This document shows, in pieces, positions 34,013 to 40,430 of a stretch of DNA of 40,430 bases (position 1 is its first letter; every line of letters begins with the position of its first letter). The stretch lies in assembly GCF_014647875.1 (NCBI RefSeq), contig NZ_BMQA01000055.1, positions 1 through 40,430 on the forward strand. Reading direction: 5' to 3'. The DNA comes from Streptomyces brasiliensis (GTDB lineage: Bacteria > Actinomycetota > Actinomycetes > Streptomycetales > Streptomycetaceae). The notes beneath the pieces are model-generated. The model was not told the origin of the DNA and ran no database searches. It worked only from the letters and a program-made list of their open reading frames with translations. A program made the position numbers and the translations under genes.

Positions 34013-34234
34013 AGAACCCCCTGCATCGCGGTTCGCATGCATGTAGTGGTTGGGCGTCGCCGATCCACCGGGGGCCCGCGGCGGCAGGTGGCCCGCAATG
34101 GATCACACGATGAGGGCCACTCTTACGACGAACCGTTCATGCAAGGGGCACGTAAAAGTCAAGAGAACCTCAAAGAAGCGCCGGCCAGGGCGAATTGGGC
34201 CTTTCATCCTTACGGCCGTGTTACAAGCGCGGCG

Positions 34235-34846
34235 CTACTGGCGCTCCTTGAGCATGTCGGACATCAGCCGGATCTCCGACTGCTGCGCGTCGACCATCCC
34301 TTGGGCGAGTTTCTTCTCCACGCCGACCGTGCACCTCGCGACACATCCCTCGGCCATGTGGATGCCGCCCTTGTGATGCTCCGTCATGAGCTGCAGGTAG
34401 AAGATCTCCGCCTGCTTGTCACTGAGCGTGCCGAGCTTCTTCAGCTCGGCGTTCGTCGCCATGCCCGGCATCAGCGCGCCGTCCTGGCCGGGCGGCATGT
34501 CGCCCATGCCCATCCAGTCCATCGGCGGTTTCGCGGACACCTTGGGCAGTTCCCACAGGTCCAGCCAACCCAGCAGCATGCCACGCTGGTTGGCCTGCGT
34601 CTGCGCGATGTCGTAGGCGAGCCGCCGGACTTCCTCGTCCTTCGTGCGGTCGCGCACGATGTACGACATCTCGACGGCCTGCTGGTGGTGGACCGCCATG
34701 TCCCGCGCGAACCCCGCGTCCGCGGAGTCGGCGGCGGGCACCCCGGCGCCCGAACCGCCGTCCTCGGCGACCGCATAGGTGATCGCGCCGGCCGCTACGA
34801 GCGCCGCCGCAGCGGCGCCCGCGATCCAGCCGACGTGCCGCCTCAC
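34235..34846 (-). CDS. DUF305 family exported protein
   Basis: A 203-residue protein of the DUF305 family. One N-terminal helix (signal or anchor) precedes a helical domain with two histidine-rich motifs, HHQQAVEMS and EHHKGGIHMAEGC. Family members are helical-bundle proteins often found with copper or other metal genes; the metal is not settled. The GTG start overlaps the upstream stop as GTGA, so its translation depends on the DUF3105 gene. Function unknown. Confidence 0.85.
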   Translation of the reverse strand: MRRHVGWIAGAAAAALVAAGAITYAVAEDGGSGAGVPAADSADAGFARDMAVHHQQAVEMSYIVRDRTKDEEVRRLAYDIAQTQANQRGMLLGWLDLWELPKVSAKPPMDWMGMGDMPPGQDGALMPGMATNAELKKLGTLSDKQAEIFYLQLMTEHHKGGIHMAEGCVARCTVGVEKKLAQGMVDAQQSEIRLMSDMLKERQ

Positions 34847-35511
34847 TTCATCGTCCCGCCGGTGCAGGACGCACCCGGCTCGGGCGTCTGCTTGCCCTGG
34901 ACGTAGGTCGAGAAGAACTTGTCCACGGCCGGGTCGCTCGCGCTCTTCACGGCCAGCTGGTGGCCCCACGCCGACAGCATGAGCGGCGACGCCTGGTCCT
35001 GGTACGGGCTCATCAGCGAGTACGGCGTCTGCTTCACCTTGGCCGCGAGCGCGTCCACGTCGGCCTTCGGCGCCTTGTCGGTGTACGTCACCCAGACCGC
35101 GCCGTGCTCCAGCGAGTGCACGGCGTTCTCGTCCTTGACGGGGGAGGTGTAGACGTCGCCGTTGCAGTTGAGCCACACCGGGTTGTGGTTGCCGCCCACC
35201 GGCGGGTGCATGGGGTACGTCACGCTCGTGGTGACGTGGGTCCGCGACAGATCGCCGGACCAGGTCTTCACGCCGTCGGCGTCGGTGACGAAGTGCCCGG
35301 ACCCCTTGGAGTCGCTCGCGGCGCTGTCCTTGTCGGAGTCGGACTGCGACCGCACGAGGACGACACCGCCGACGACGAGACCGGCCACGACCACCACGCT
35401 CGCGCCGATGGTCAGCGCGCGGTTGCGGCGTTCGCGGGCACGCTCGGCGCGCCGCATCTCCTCTATGCGCTCCTTGCGTGCCGCGCTGTTGCTCTTCTTG
35501 CCGGAACCCAT
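34843..35511 (-). CDS. DUF3105 family membrane-anchored protein
   Basis: A 222-residue protein with a basic cytoplasmic start (MGSGKKSNSAARKERIEEM), one membrane helix (about 34-55) and an outer domain with the DUF3105 signature: HPPVGGNHNPVWLNCNGDVY and VHSLEHGAVWVTY. Those clustered His and Cys residues suggest metal binding. ATG 35511 has AAGGAC 6 bp upstream. It is coupled by overlap to the DUF305 gene; the two families often occur together, so they may act as one unit. Confidence 0.87.
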   Translation of the reverse strand: MGSGKKSNSAARKERIEEMRRAERARERRNRALTIGASVVVVAGLVVGGVVLVRSQSDSDKDSAASDSKGSGHFVTDADGVKTWSGDLSRTHVTTSVTYPMHPPVGGNHNPVWLNCNGDVYTSPVKDENAVHSLEHGAVWVTYTDKAPKADVDALAAKVKQTPYSLMSPYQDQASPLMLSAWGHQLAVKSASDPAVDKFFSTYVQGKQTPEPGASCTGGTMK

Positions 35512-35650
35512 GGCGGTGTCCTTCTGGGGGTCGTCGGGACGGACGGGGACGGTGGGGCCCACTGATCGTAAGGGGGCGGGGGCGTCCTGCCGTAGGGAGG
35601 CCGTGGGAACCGGACGTCAACGGGTTGTCGCGAACTTGGCATGCACCCGA

Positions 35651-35682
35651 TATTTGGAGTCTGCGATGCGCATTATTACCCT
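35651..35682 (+). promoter_or_regulatory. Imperfect NsrR-like site and -10 box before nsrR
   Basis: The segment around 35660-35675 (TCTGCGATGCGCATTA) resembles the right half of the palindrome before hmpA but lacks a good left half. TACCCT (35677-35682) is a -10 box ending 6 bp before the ATG at 35689, so the mRNA is leaderless. Self-repression is plausible. Confidence 0.5.
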
Positions 35683-35688
35683 TCCCGT

Positions 35689-36129
35689 ATGCGCCTGCTG
35701 CGTTCCACCGATCTGGCACTGCGGGTCCTGATGCGGCTCGCGGTCACGGACCCGTCCACTCCCACGACCCGGCAGGTCGCCGAGGACATGGACGTGCCGT
35801 ACACCCATGCCGCGAAGGTGGTGGCCGAGCTCCAGCACCTTGGCCTGGTCGACGCCCGGCGCGGCCGGGGCGGCGGTCTCTCCCTGACGGAGAAGGGCCG
35901 CACGGCCTCGGTCGGAGCCGTGGTGCGCCGCTTCGAGGGCGACGGCGACGTCGTCGACTGCGAGGGCGGCACCACCACCCCCTGCCCCCTGAGCCCCGCC
36001 TGCAAGCTGCGCGGCGCTCTGCGGCGGGCCCAGGAGGCGTTCTACGCCTCACTGGACACGCTGACCCTGGAGGACGTCACGGCGGCCCCGACGGGGCCCC
36101 TGCTGCTGGGGATCACCAGGCGCCCTTAG
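35689..36129 (+). CDS. nsrR: Rrf2-family nitric-oxide sensor NsrR
   Basis: A 146-residue DNA-binding repressor with an iron-sulfur cluster that is destroyed by nitric oxide. Residues D8 and R12 and the cysteines C91, C99 and C105 match the cluster environment of S. coelicolor NsrR, except that the first cysteine spacing is C-x7-C rather than C-x5-C. The recognition helix lies in VPYTHAAKVVAELQ and the wing in RRGRGGGLSL. ATG 35689 gives the right D8 register and has a leaderless promoter. It converges on hmpA, its likely target. Confidence 0.9.
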   Translation: MRLLRSTDLALRVLMRLAVTDPSTPTTRQVAEDMDVPYTHAAKVVAELQHLGLVDARRGRGGGLSLTEKGRTASVGAVVRRFEGDGDVVDCEGGTTTPCPLSPACKLRGALRRAQEAFYASLDTLTLEDVTAAPTGPLLLGITRRP

Positions 36130-36136
36130 GAACTGA

Positions 36137-36209
36137 GCGCCCCGAAGGGGCGCGGGGTGGTGTCGACATGCGGCTCCGCCGCGTGGGCGCGCCCACGCGG
36201 CGGAGCCGC
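36137..36209 (-). repeat. Dispersed repeat, copy 2, with a 40-bp perfect palindrome
   Basis: The part 36137-36190 is the reverse complement of copy 1 (49 of 54). It starts with hairpin GCGCCCC-gaa-GGGGCGC (36137-36153), 7 bp past the nsrR stop. Then 36170-36209 is a perfect 40-bp palindrome with 20-bp arms, in which copy 1 has kept only one arm. It sits between the convergent nsrR and hmpA genes and may end both. Confidence 0.85.
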
Positions 36210-36227
36210 GGACGATCGACTGCGTGT

Positions 36228-36249
36228 CGCGGCACTCATGGATGCCGCG
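36228..36249 (-). terminator. Small hairpin after hmpA
   Basis: CGCGGCA (36228-36234) pairs with TGCCGCG (36243-36249) around an 8-base loop. It lies 18 bp beyond the hmpA stop on the minus strand. No T run follows. Confidence 0.5.
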
Positions 36250-36267
36250 GCGCTTCCAGCGGAGCGC

Positions 36268-37455
36268 TCAGGCCGCCTGCGCCAGCCAGAGGTCCGGGCC
36301 GAACACCTCGTAGTGGATGTCGGCCGGAGCCACGCCCCGGGAGATCAGCTGGGCGCGCACCGCGCGCATGAAGGGCAGCGGCCCGCACAGGTACGCGCGC
36401 GTGTTCGCCGGTATCGCGACGCCGTCGAGGTCCACCAGGCCGGTGCGGGTGCCCGGCTCGGCGTCGCGCTCGTAGAAGAAGTGCGCCCGGGCCTGCGGCA
36501 GCTTCTCCGTGTACGACTCGTGGTCGGTCCGCAGCGCGTGGTCGGCGGGGGAGCGGTCGCCGTGCACGACGGTGACCGGGCCGTCGTGACCGGTCTCCGC
36601 CAGGTGGGCCAGCATCGCGATCATGGGTGTGACACCGATGCCCGCGGAGGCCAGCAGCAGCGGGGTGCCCGGGGCGTTGTCGAGGACGAGGTCGCCGTAC
36701 GGCTCGGACAGCTCCAGGACGCTGCCGACCTGCACGCTGGCGTGGAGGTGGTTGGAGACCTCGCCGTCGGGCGCGTCCTCGCCCCGCACGCGCTTGACGC
36801 TGAACTGCCGCACCGACTCGCCGGGCGCACCGGAGAGGCTGTACTGCCGTATCTGACGGGCGCCGTCCGGGAGTTCGGCGCGCACGGAGACGTACTGCCC
36901 GGCCCGGAAACCGGCCACCGGACCGCCGTCGACCGGCCGCAGCCGGAACGAAGCGACGTCCTCGGTCTCGGTGACCCGCTCGACGACCTCCCAGCGCCGC
37001 ATGGCGTGGCCGCCGCTCTCCTCGTACAGCCGCTTCTCGAGCGCGATCAGGGCGTTCGCCATCAGCCAGTAGACCTCGTCCCAGGCGGCCGCGACCTCGG
37101 GCGTGACGGCCTCGCCGAGGACGTCCACGATGGCGGCGAAGAGGTGCTCGTGGACGATCGCGTACTGCTCGGGCGTGATGCCCAGCGAGGCGTGCTTGTG
37201 CGCGATACGGCCGAGCATCGCGTCCGGGCGCTGGTCCGGGTGGTTCAGCAGGTGGGTGGCGAACGCGGCGATGGACCCGGCCAGGGCCTGGCGCTGGGTG
37301 CCGGCGGCCTGGTTGCCGCGGTTGAACAGGTCGCGCAGCAGTTCGGGGCGGGCGGCGAACATCCCGGAGTAGAAGCGGTCGGTGATCACGTCGAGGGACC
37401 CGGCGACGGCGGGGAGGGTGGCACGGACGGTGGCAGCGGACTGCTCGGACAGCAT
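36268..37455 (-). CDS. hmpA: Flavohemoglobin (nitric oxide dioxygenase)
   Basis: A 395-residue enzyme that turns nitric oxide into nitrate with oxygen and NAD(P)H. The globin domain (about 1-137) has the proximal heme histidine H88 in HKHASLGI. The FAD domain carries RQYSLS, and the NAD domain GIGVTP and CGPLPFM. Length and domain order are normal. The ATG has AGGAG 5 bp upstream. A clear NsrR-type palindrome lies 44 bp upstream, and nsrR itself is the convergent neighbour. Confidence 0.95.
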   Translation of the reverse strand: MLSEQSAATVRATLPAVAGSLDVITDRFYSGMFAARPELLRDLFNRGNQAAGTQRQALAGSIAAFATHLLNHPDQRPDAMLGRIAHKHASLGITPEQYAIVHEHLFAAIVDVLGEAVTPEVAAAWDEVYWLMANALIALEKRLYEESGGHAMRRWEVVERVTETEDVASFRLRPVDGGPVAGFRAGQYVSVRAELPDGARQIRQYSLSGAPGESVRQFSVKRVRGEDAPDGEVSNHLHASVQVGSVLELSEPYGDLVLDNAPGTPLLLASAGIGVTPMIAMLAHLAETGHDGPVTVVHGDRSPADHALRTDHESYTEKLPQARAHFFYERDAEPGTRTGLVDLDGVAIPANTRAYLCGPLPFMRAVRAQLISRGVAPADIHYEVFGPDLWLAQAA

Positions 37456-37498
37456 CGGGGACTCCTTCGGAATCGGCTGATGAGCACGCTAGTTAAAC

Positions 37499-37515
37499 TT
37501 GCATCTGAGATGCAA
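37499..37515 (-). promoter_or_regulatory. NsrR-type operator before hmpA
   Basis: TTGCATCTgAGATGCAA is a perfect 8-1-8 palindrome in an AT-rich region upstream of hmpA (start 37455). Its shape agrees with NsrR sites described before hmpA genes in S. coelicolor. It is about 257 bp from the glnA2 start, so glnA2 is probably not under its control. Confidence 0.85.
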
Positions 37516-37772
37516 ATTAAAGTGTTGGAGACCACACGACCAGCCGAGCCGAACGGACCCGGACCGGTCATTACGGATGCCGGTCCGAGCAGGCAAGATG
37601 GGCGACGGAGCGGTACACCTGCCGTAGGTGGGCGTTCAGACCCGGGTCAGCCGGCCGATCATGGTCCGCAACGCGCACGAAACGGTGGTGTGGTGGGATG
37701 CTCAGGTGCCCGACCGCCTCCCGTGGTGTACGAGGGCAGGCGGCCTGACCAGCAAGGATGGGGAAGCGGAAG
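37516..37772 (+). promoter_or_regulatory. glnA2 upstream region with inverted repeats
   Basis: The gene-free space between the NsrR site and glnA2 holds CGGACCGG (37560-37567) paired with CCGGTCCG (37580-37587), an 8-bp inverted repeat, and CACCT-gccgt-AGGTG (37616-37630). Either could be an operator or a leader hairpin. I found no clear GlnR site and no convincing -10 box. Confidence 0.4.
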
Positions 37773-39134
37773 ATGGACAAGCAGCAGGAGTTCGTGCTCC
37801 GGACCTTGGAGGAGCGCGACATCCGGTTCGTACGCCTGTGGTTCACGGACGTGCTGGGCTTCCTCAAGTCCGTGGCCGTGGCCCCCGCCGAGCTGGAGCA
37901 GGCCTTCGACGAGGGCATCGGCTTCGACGGCTCCGCGATCGAGGGCTTCGCCCGGGTCTACGAGTCCGACATGATCGCCAAGCCGGACCCGTCCACCTTC
38001 CAGGTGCTGCCCTGGCGCGCCGAGACCCCCGGCACCGCCCGCATGTTCTGCGACATCCTCATGCCGGACGGCTCCGCGTCCTTCGCGGACCCGCGCTATG
38101 TGCTCAAGCGCGCCCTCGCCAAGACCTCCGACCTGGGCTTCACCTTCTACACCCACCCGGAGATCGAGTTCTTCCTGCTGAAGGACCGCCCGCTGGACGG
38201 CACCCGGCCGACCCCCGCGGACAACTCCGGCTACTTCGACCACACCCCGCAGAACGTCGGCATGGACTTCCGCCGCCAGGCGATCACCATGCTGGAGTCG
38301 ATGGGCATCTCGGTCGAGTTCTCCCACCACGAGGGCGCGCCGGGCCAGCAGGAGATCGACCTCCGCTACGCCGACGCCCTCTCCACGGCGGACAACATCA
38401 TGACGTTCCGCCTGGTCATGAAGCAGGTGGCGCTGGAGCAGGGCGTGCAGGCGACGTTCATGCCCAAGCCGTTCAGCGAGCACCCGGGCAGCGGCATGCA
38501 CACGCACCTGTCGTTGTTCGAGGGCGACCGGAACGCGTTTTACGAGTCGGGCGCCGAGTACCAGCTCTCCAAGGTCGGCCGCTCCTTCATCGCGGGCCTG
38601 CTCAAGCACGCGGGCGAGATCTCCGCGGTCACCAACCAGTGGGTGAACTCGTACAAGCGCATCTGGGGCGGCTCCGAGCGCACGGCGGGCGCGGGCGGCG
38701 AGGCCCCCTCGTACATCTGCTGGGGCCACAACAACCGCAGTGCCCTCGTCCGCGTCCCGATGTACAAGCCCGGCAAGACGGGCTCCGCGCGGGTGGAGGT
38801 CCGCTCCCTGGACTCGGGCGCGAACCCGTACCTGGCATACGCCGTCCTCCTCGCCGCGGGCCTCAAGGGCATCGAAGAGGGCTACGAACTCCCGCCGGGC
38901 GCCGAGGACGACGTCTGGGCCCTCTCCGACGCGGAACGCCGCGCGATGGGCATCGAGCCGCTCCCGCAGAACCTGGGCGAGGCCCTGACCCTGATGCAGC
39001 GCAGCGACCTGGTCGCGGAAACGCTGGGCGAGCACGTCTTCGACTTCTTCCTGCGCAACAAGCAGGCCGAGTGGCACGAGTACCGCAGCGAGGTCACGGC
39101 GTTCGAGCTGCGGAAGAACCTGCCGGTGCTGTAG
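37773..39134 (+). CDS. glnA2: Glutamine-synthetase-like enzyme GlnA2, probable gamma-glutamylpolyamine synthetase
   Basis: A 453-residue member of the glutamine synthetase family. Shared marks are FDGSAIEGF, EIEFFLL, GSGMHTHLS and NNRSALVRVP. The adenylylation motif NLYDLP of classical GlnA is missing (the region reads ELPPGAEDDVWALSD), and the latch Ser-Ser reads Ser-Ala, so ordinary control and ammonium use are unlikely. It matches S. coelicolor GlnA2, which joins glutamate to polyamines for their breakdown; that function is taken from published work on the homologue. ATG 37773 has GGGAAGCGGAAG just before it; a start 15 bp earlier is less likely. Confidence 0.93.
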   Translation: MDKQQEFVLRTLEERDIRFVRLWFTDVLGFLKSVAVAPAELEQAFDEGIGFDGSAIEGFARVYESDMIAKPDPSTFQVLPWRAETPGTARMFCDILMPDGSASFADPRYVLKRALAKTSDLGFTFYTHPEIEFFLLKDRPLDGTRPTPADNSGYFDHTPQNVGMDFRRQAITMLESMGISVEFSHHEGAPGQQEIDLRYADALSTADNIMTFRLVMKQVALEQGVQATFMPKPFSEHPGSGMHTHLSLFEGDRNAFYESGAEYQLSKVGRSFIAGLLKHAGEISAVTNQWVNSYKRIWGGSERTAGAGGEAPSYICWGHNNRSALVRVPMYKPGKTGSARVEVRSLDSGANPYLAYAVLLAAGLKGIEEGYELPPGAEDDVWALSDAERRAMGIEPLPQNLGEALTLMQRSDLVAETLGEHVFDFFLRNKQAEWHEYRSEVTAFELRKNLPVL

Positions 39135-39169
39135 GCGTAGGTCAGGGCGGGTTTCCCGCTGATTCGGCG

Positions 39170-39204
39170 GGTGGGGCCGACGGTTGCGGACCGTCGGCCC
39201 CACC
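39170..39204 (+). terminator. Strong hairpin terminator after glnA2
   Basis: Arms 39170-39184 and 39190-39204 form a perfect 15-bp stem with a 5-base loop, 35 bp past the stop. There is no T run, as usual for Streptomyces stem-only terminators. Confidence 0.85.
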
Positions 39205-39209
39205 GCGTC

Positions 39210-39341
39210 TCATCGGCCCTGGGCCGTCTCTGGGCCGTCCGGCGCCGGATCGGTGCCCTCGAACAGGCCGTTGCTCAACGCCTTGATGTTCTCGCCGGCG
39301 TCCAGCAGAACCGAGGCGTAGAAGTGCCTGGGCGCGTGCAT
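39210..39341 (-). pseudogene. Tyrosine recombinase (integrase) remnant
   Basis: About 43 codons remain of a tyrosine-type integrase. MHAPRHFYASVLLDAGENIK corresponds to the conserved region with the catalytic histidine-leucine-arginine-histidine box, here H-A-P-R-H. After ALS the expected EYLGH block with the second histidine and the tyrosine nucleophile is missing; the frame jumps to GLFEGTDPAPDGPETAQ, which resembles the usual integrase C terminus. So an internal deletion joined two parts, and the 5' end is also lost. It cannot be active. It marks a former integrative element. Confidence 0.75.
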
Positions 39342-39614
39342 GCCCGCTCGATACGGGCGGGCTGCTGCGTTTCTCCTCGTTCGCCGCTCAGGCGTTGCCC
39401 CACGCTTCAAGCGATCACAAGTTCCCCCAGTTCAGCGCCAGATGGCGCACAAGGTGGTTTCTGTCCGCCTGTCAGGCCGCCCAACCAGGCAGTGATCCGC
39501 CGGGGTGTGTGGACTACGTCGGAAAAGTTCCGTGCTGTTGACCTGATCGCGGTGTAACAGCTCACCCCGGCCTGCCGCGTAATGCTTGGTCAGCCAGTCC
39601 GCAGCGAGCGGGCC
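39342..39614. other. Gene-free stretch between remnants
   Basis: I see no gene, RNA or repeat here. Several short frames run through it on both strands, all interrupted, and none gives a protein I recognise. It is probably decayed DNA of the former element. Confidence 0.4.
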
Positions 39615-39920
39615 TCACTCGGTGGGCAGGGAGTCCAGGAGCTTCTGTGCGGCCTCCAAGAATTTGGGTCTGGCCGCGTCACCGAGGGCGAGGGCCTGAC
39701 GGAGGCAGGAGCGGGCTTCCTCGGTTTCTCCCAGTTCGATCAGAGCCTCTCCCAGATTCGACAGCGCACAGGCCTCTTCGTCGAGCCTGCCGATGTTCCG
39801 CCACTGGACCAGAGCATCGCGCAGGTGGTCGGCGGCCTCGCGCCACCGCCCCAGTGCCGATGGAATTCCGCTCCCTGAGGCGTCCGCCCCCCCGGCGTCA
39901 GCGGCTCCCTCCAGAGGCCG
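39615..39920 (-). pseudogene. C-terminal fragment of a TPR protein
   Basis: An open frame of about 101 codons encodes typical tetratricopeptide repeats: WREAADHLRDALVQW, ACALSNLGEALIELGETEEA and a final helix ending in LDSLPTE. There is no ATG, GTG or TTG start in frame; the frame begins right behind the stop of the acetyltransferase gene. It looks like the tail of a large TPR regulator (AfsR- or XRE-type) whose front part is lost. Confidence 0.65.
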
Positions 39921-40316
39921 CTAGGAGCGTGGGTCGGTAATCGCTGTCGTGTTGGTCCAGGCGATCTCGAAGTACCTGACGCGTTCGTCTTCTCCGGCCG
40001 GCCGCATGCCGGCTGCCATCATGACGTGCTGGGACGCGATGTTGTCGTGGTCGGCGTCGCCTTTCACGCGGGTGATACCGCGTGCCCGCGCGAACAGCAG
40101 CAGTTCGCGCAGGGCTTCGGAGGCGTATCCCTTGCCTCGTGCTGACGGGATGAGGCCGTAGCCGATCGTGACGCTGCCGTTCTCGTCCGCGGGTCCGTGG
40201 AAGCCCAGGCCGCCGATCGCCTGGCCGTCCTCGCGGCGACGGATCTCATAGTTACCGAACGGCTGGGGATCGCCGTTGTTCGCGCAGGTGCCGAGGAAGC
40301 GCCTGGCTGCGGACAC
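39921..40316 (-). CDS. GNAT-family acetyltransferase, 5' end doubtful
   Basis: A GNAT N-acetyltransferase of 131 residues from GTG 40316. The acetyl-CoA loop is ARGKGYASEAL, followed by KGDADHDNIASQHVMMAAGM. Members of this family have about 160-180 residues. The frame stays open upstream to 40409 and reads DSGARWAPGYPTDGD, which looks like a true N-terminal part, but no start codon is there and a stop follows. A possible missing piece (LIISGRLT) is in another frame, hinting at a frameshift. It may be broken. Substrate unknown. Confidence 0.6.
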   Translation of the reverse strand: MSAARRFLGTCANNGDPQPFGNYEIRRREDGQAIGGLGFHGPADENGSVTIGYGLIPSARGKGYASEALRELLLFARARGITRVKGDADHDNIASQHVMMAAGMRPAGEDERVRYFEIAWTNTTAITDPRS

Positions 40317-40430
40317 GTCACCATCGGTGGGGTATCCGGGCGCCCATCGGGCACCGCTGTCCGGCTCGCCCCCCTCTCTGACATCGTCGGGTGAGACGCC
40401 CCGAAATGATCAGATATTGTGGGCGGGCAC

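Noticed and set aside
39342..39614. Possible further integrase or transposase parts
   Set aside because: All reading frames are interrupted and none gave a convincing resemblance.

Overview
The window is GC-rich chromosomal DNA whose codon use, gene families and promoter style point to Streptomyces or a close actinomycete relative. From memory, the right end corresponds to the S. coelicolor neighbourhood of glnA2 (SCO2241); no alignment was possible here. I count 35 protein-coding genes that look intact or nearly so (one, a GNAT gene at the right edge, has a doubtful 5' end), two broken gene remnants, and a set of promoters, operators, terminators and one dispersed repeat. I see no tRNA, rRNA, CRISPR array or complete mobile element.

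Left part (1-10.6 kb): a Gfo/Idh/MocA oxidoreductase diverges from a Bcr/CflA-type drug exporter followed by a beta-lactamase-fold serine hydrolase. Next come an Rsm22-like methyltransferase with four candidate Fe-S cysteines, a TetR regulator behind a triple half-site operator, and a small primase-polymerase-like protein. A minus-strand operon then encodes the ferrous/ferric iron system EfeO-EfeB-EfeU plus an overlapping lipoprotein, preceded by DmdR1/IdeR-type iron boxes.

Middle part (10.6-24.7 kb): a PhzF-like protein and a heme oxygenase converge on overlapping stop codons; the heme oxygenase has two tandem palindromic operators. Methionine aminopeptidase, an MFS transporter, a sialidase-fold protein without a signal peptide, an NADPH:F420 reductase, a site-2 protease, a large AfsR-like regulator, a DrrAB-type ABC exporter and panB follow. 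The exporter promoter carries 11-bp tandem repeats with the geometry of a SARP-type site.

Right part (24.7-40.4 kb): a DHA2 drug exporter plus its TetR regulator share a clear operator; then an endonuclease/exonuclease/phosphatase-fold membrane protein, an AraJ-like MFS pump, NAD synthetase, a secreted sedolisin protease and a DUF3105-DUF305 pair. An NsrR-flavohemoglobin module for nitric oxide lies next to glnA2 (probable gamma-glutamylpolyamine synthetase). Beyond the glnA2 terminator is a small gene graveyard: an integrase scrap with an internal deletion, a TPR tail without a start codon, and an acetyltransferase with a doubtful 5' end.

Two themes recur. First, at least eight genes have a TAnnnT-like -10 box 6-7 bp before the start codon, which predicts leaderless mRNAs. 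Second, several stress or export genes sit beside a recognisable operator and often beside the likely regulator (iron, NO, drugs). No wholly new system is proven. The best leads are the heme oxygenase operators, the SARP-like exporter promoter, the lipoprotein fused by overlap to the Efe operon, and the 40-bp palindromic repeat.
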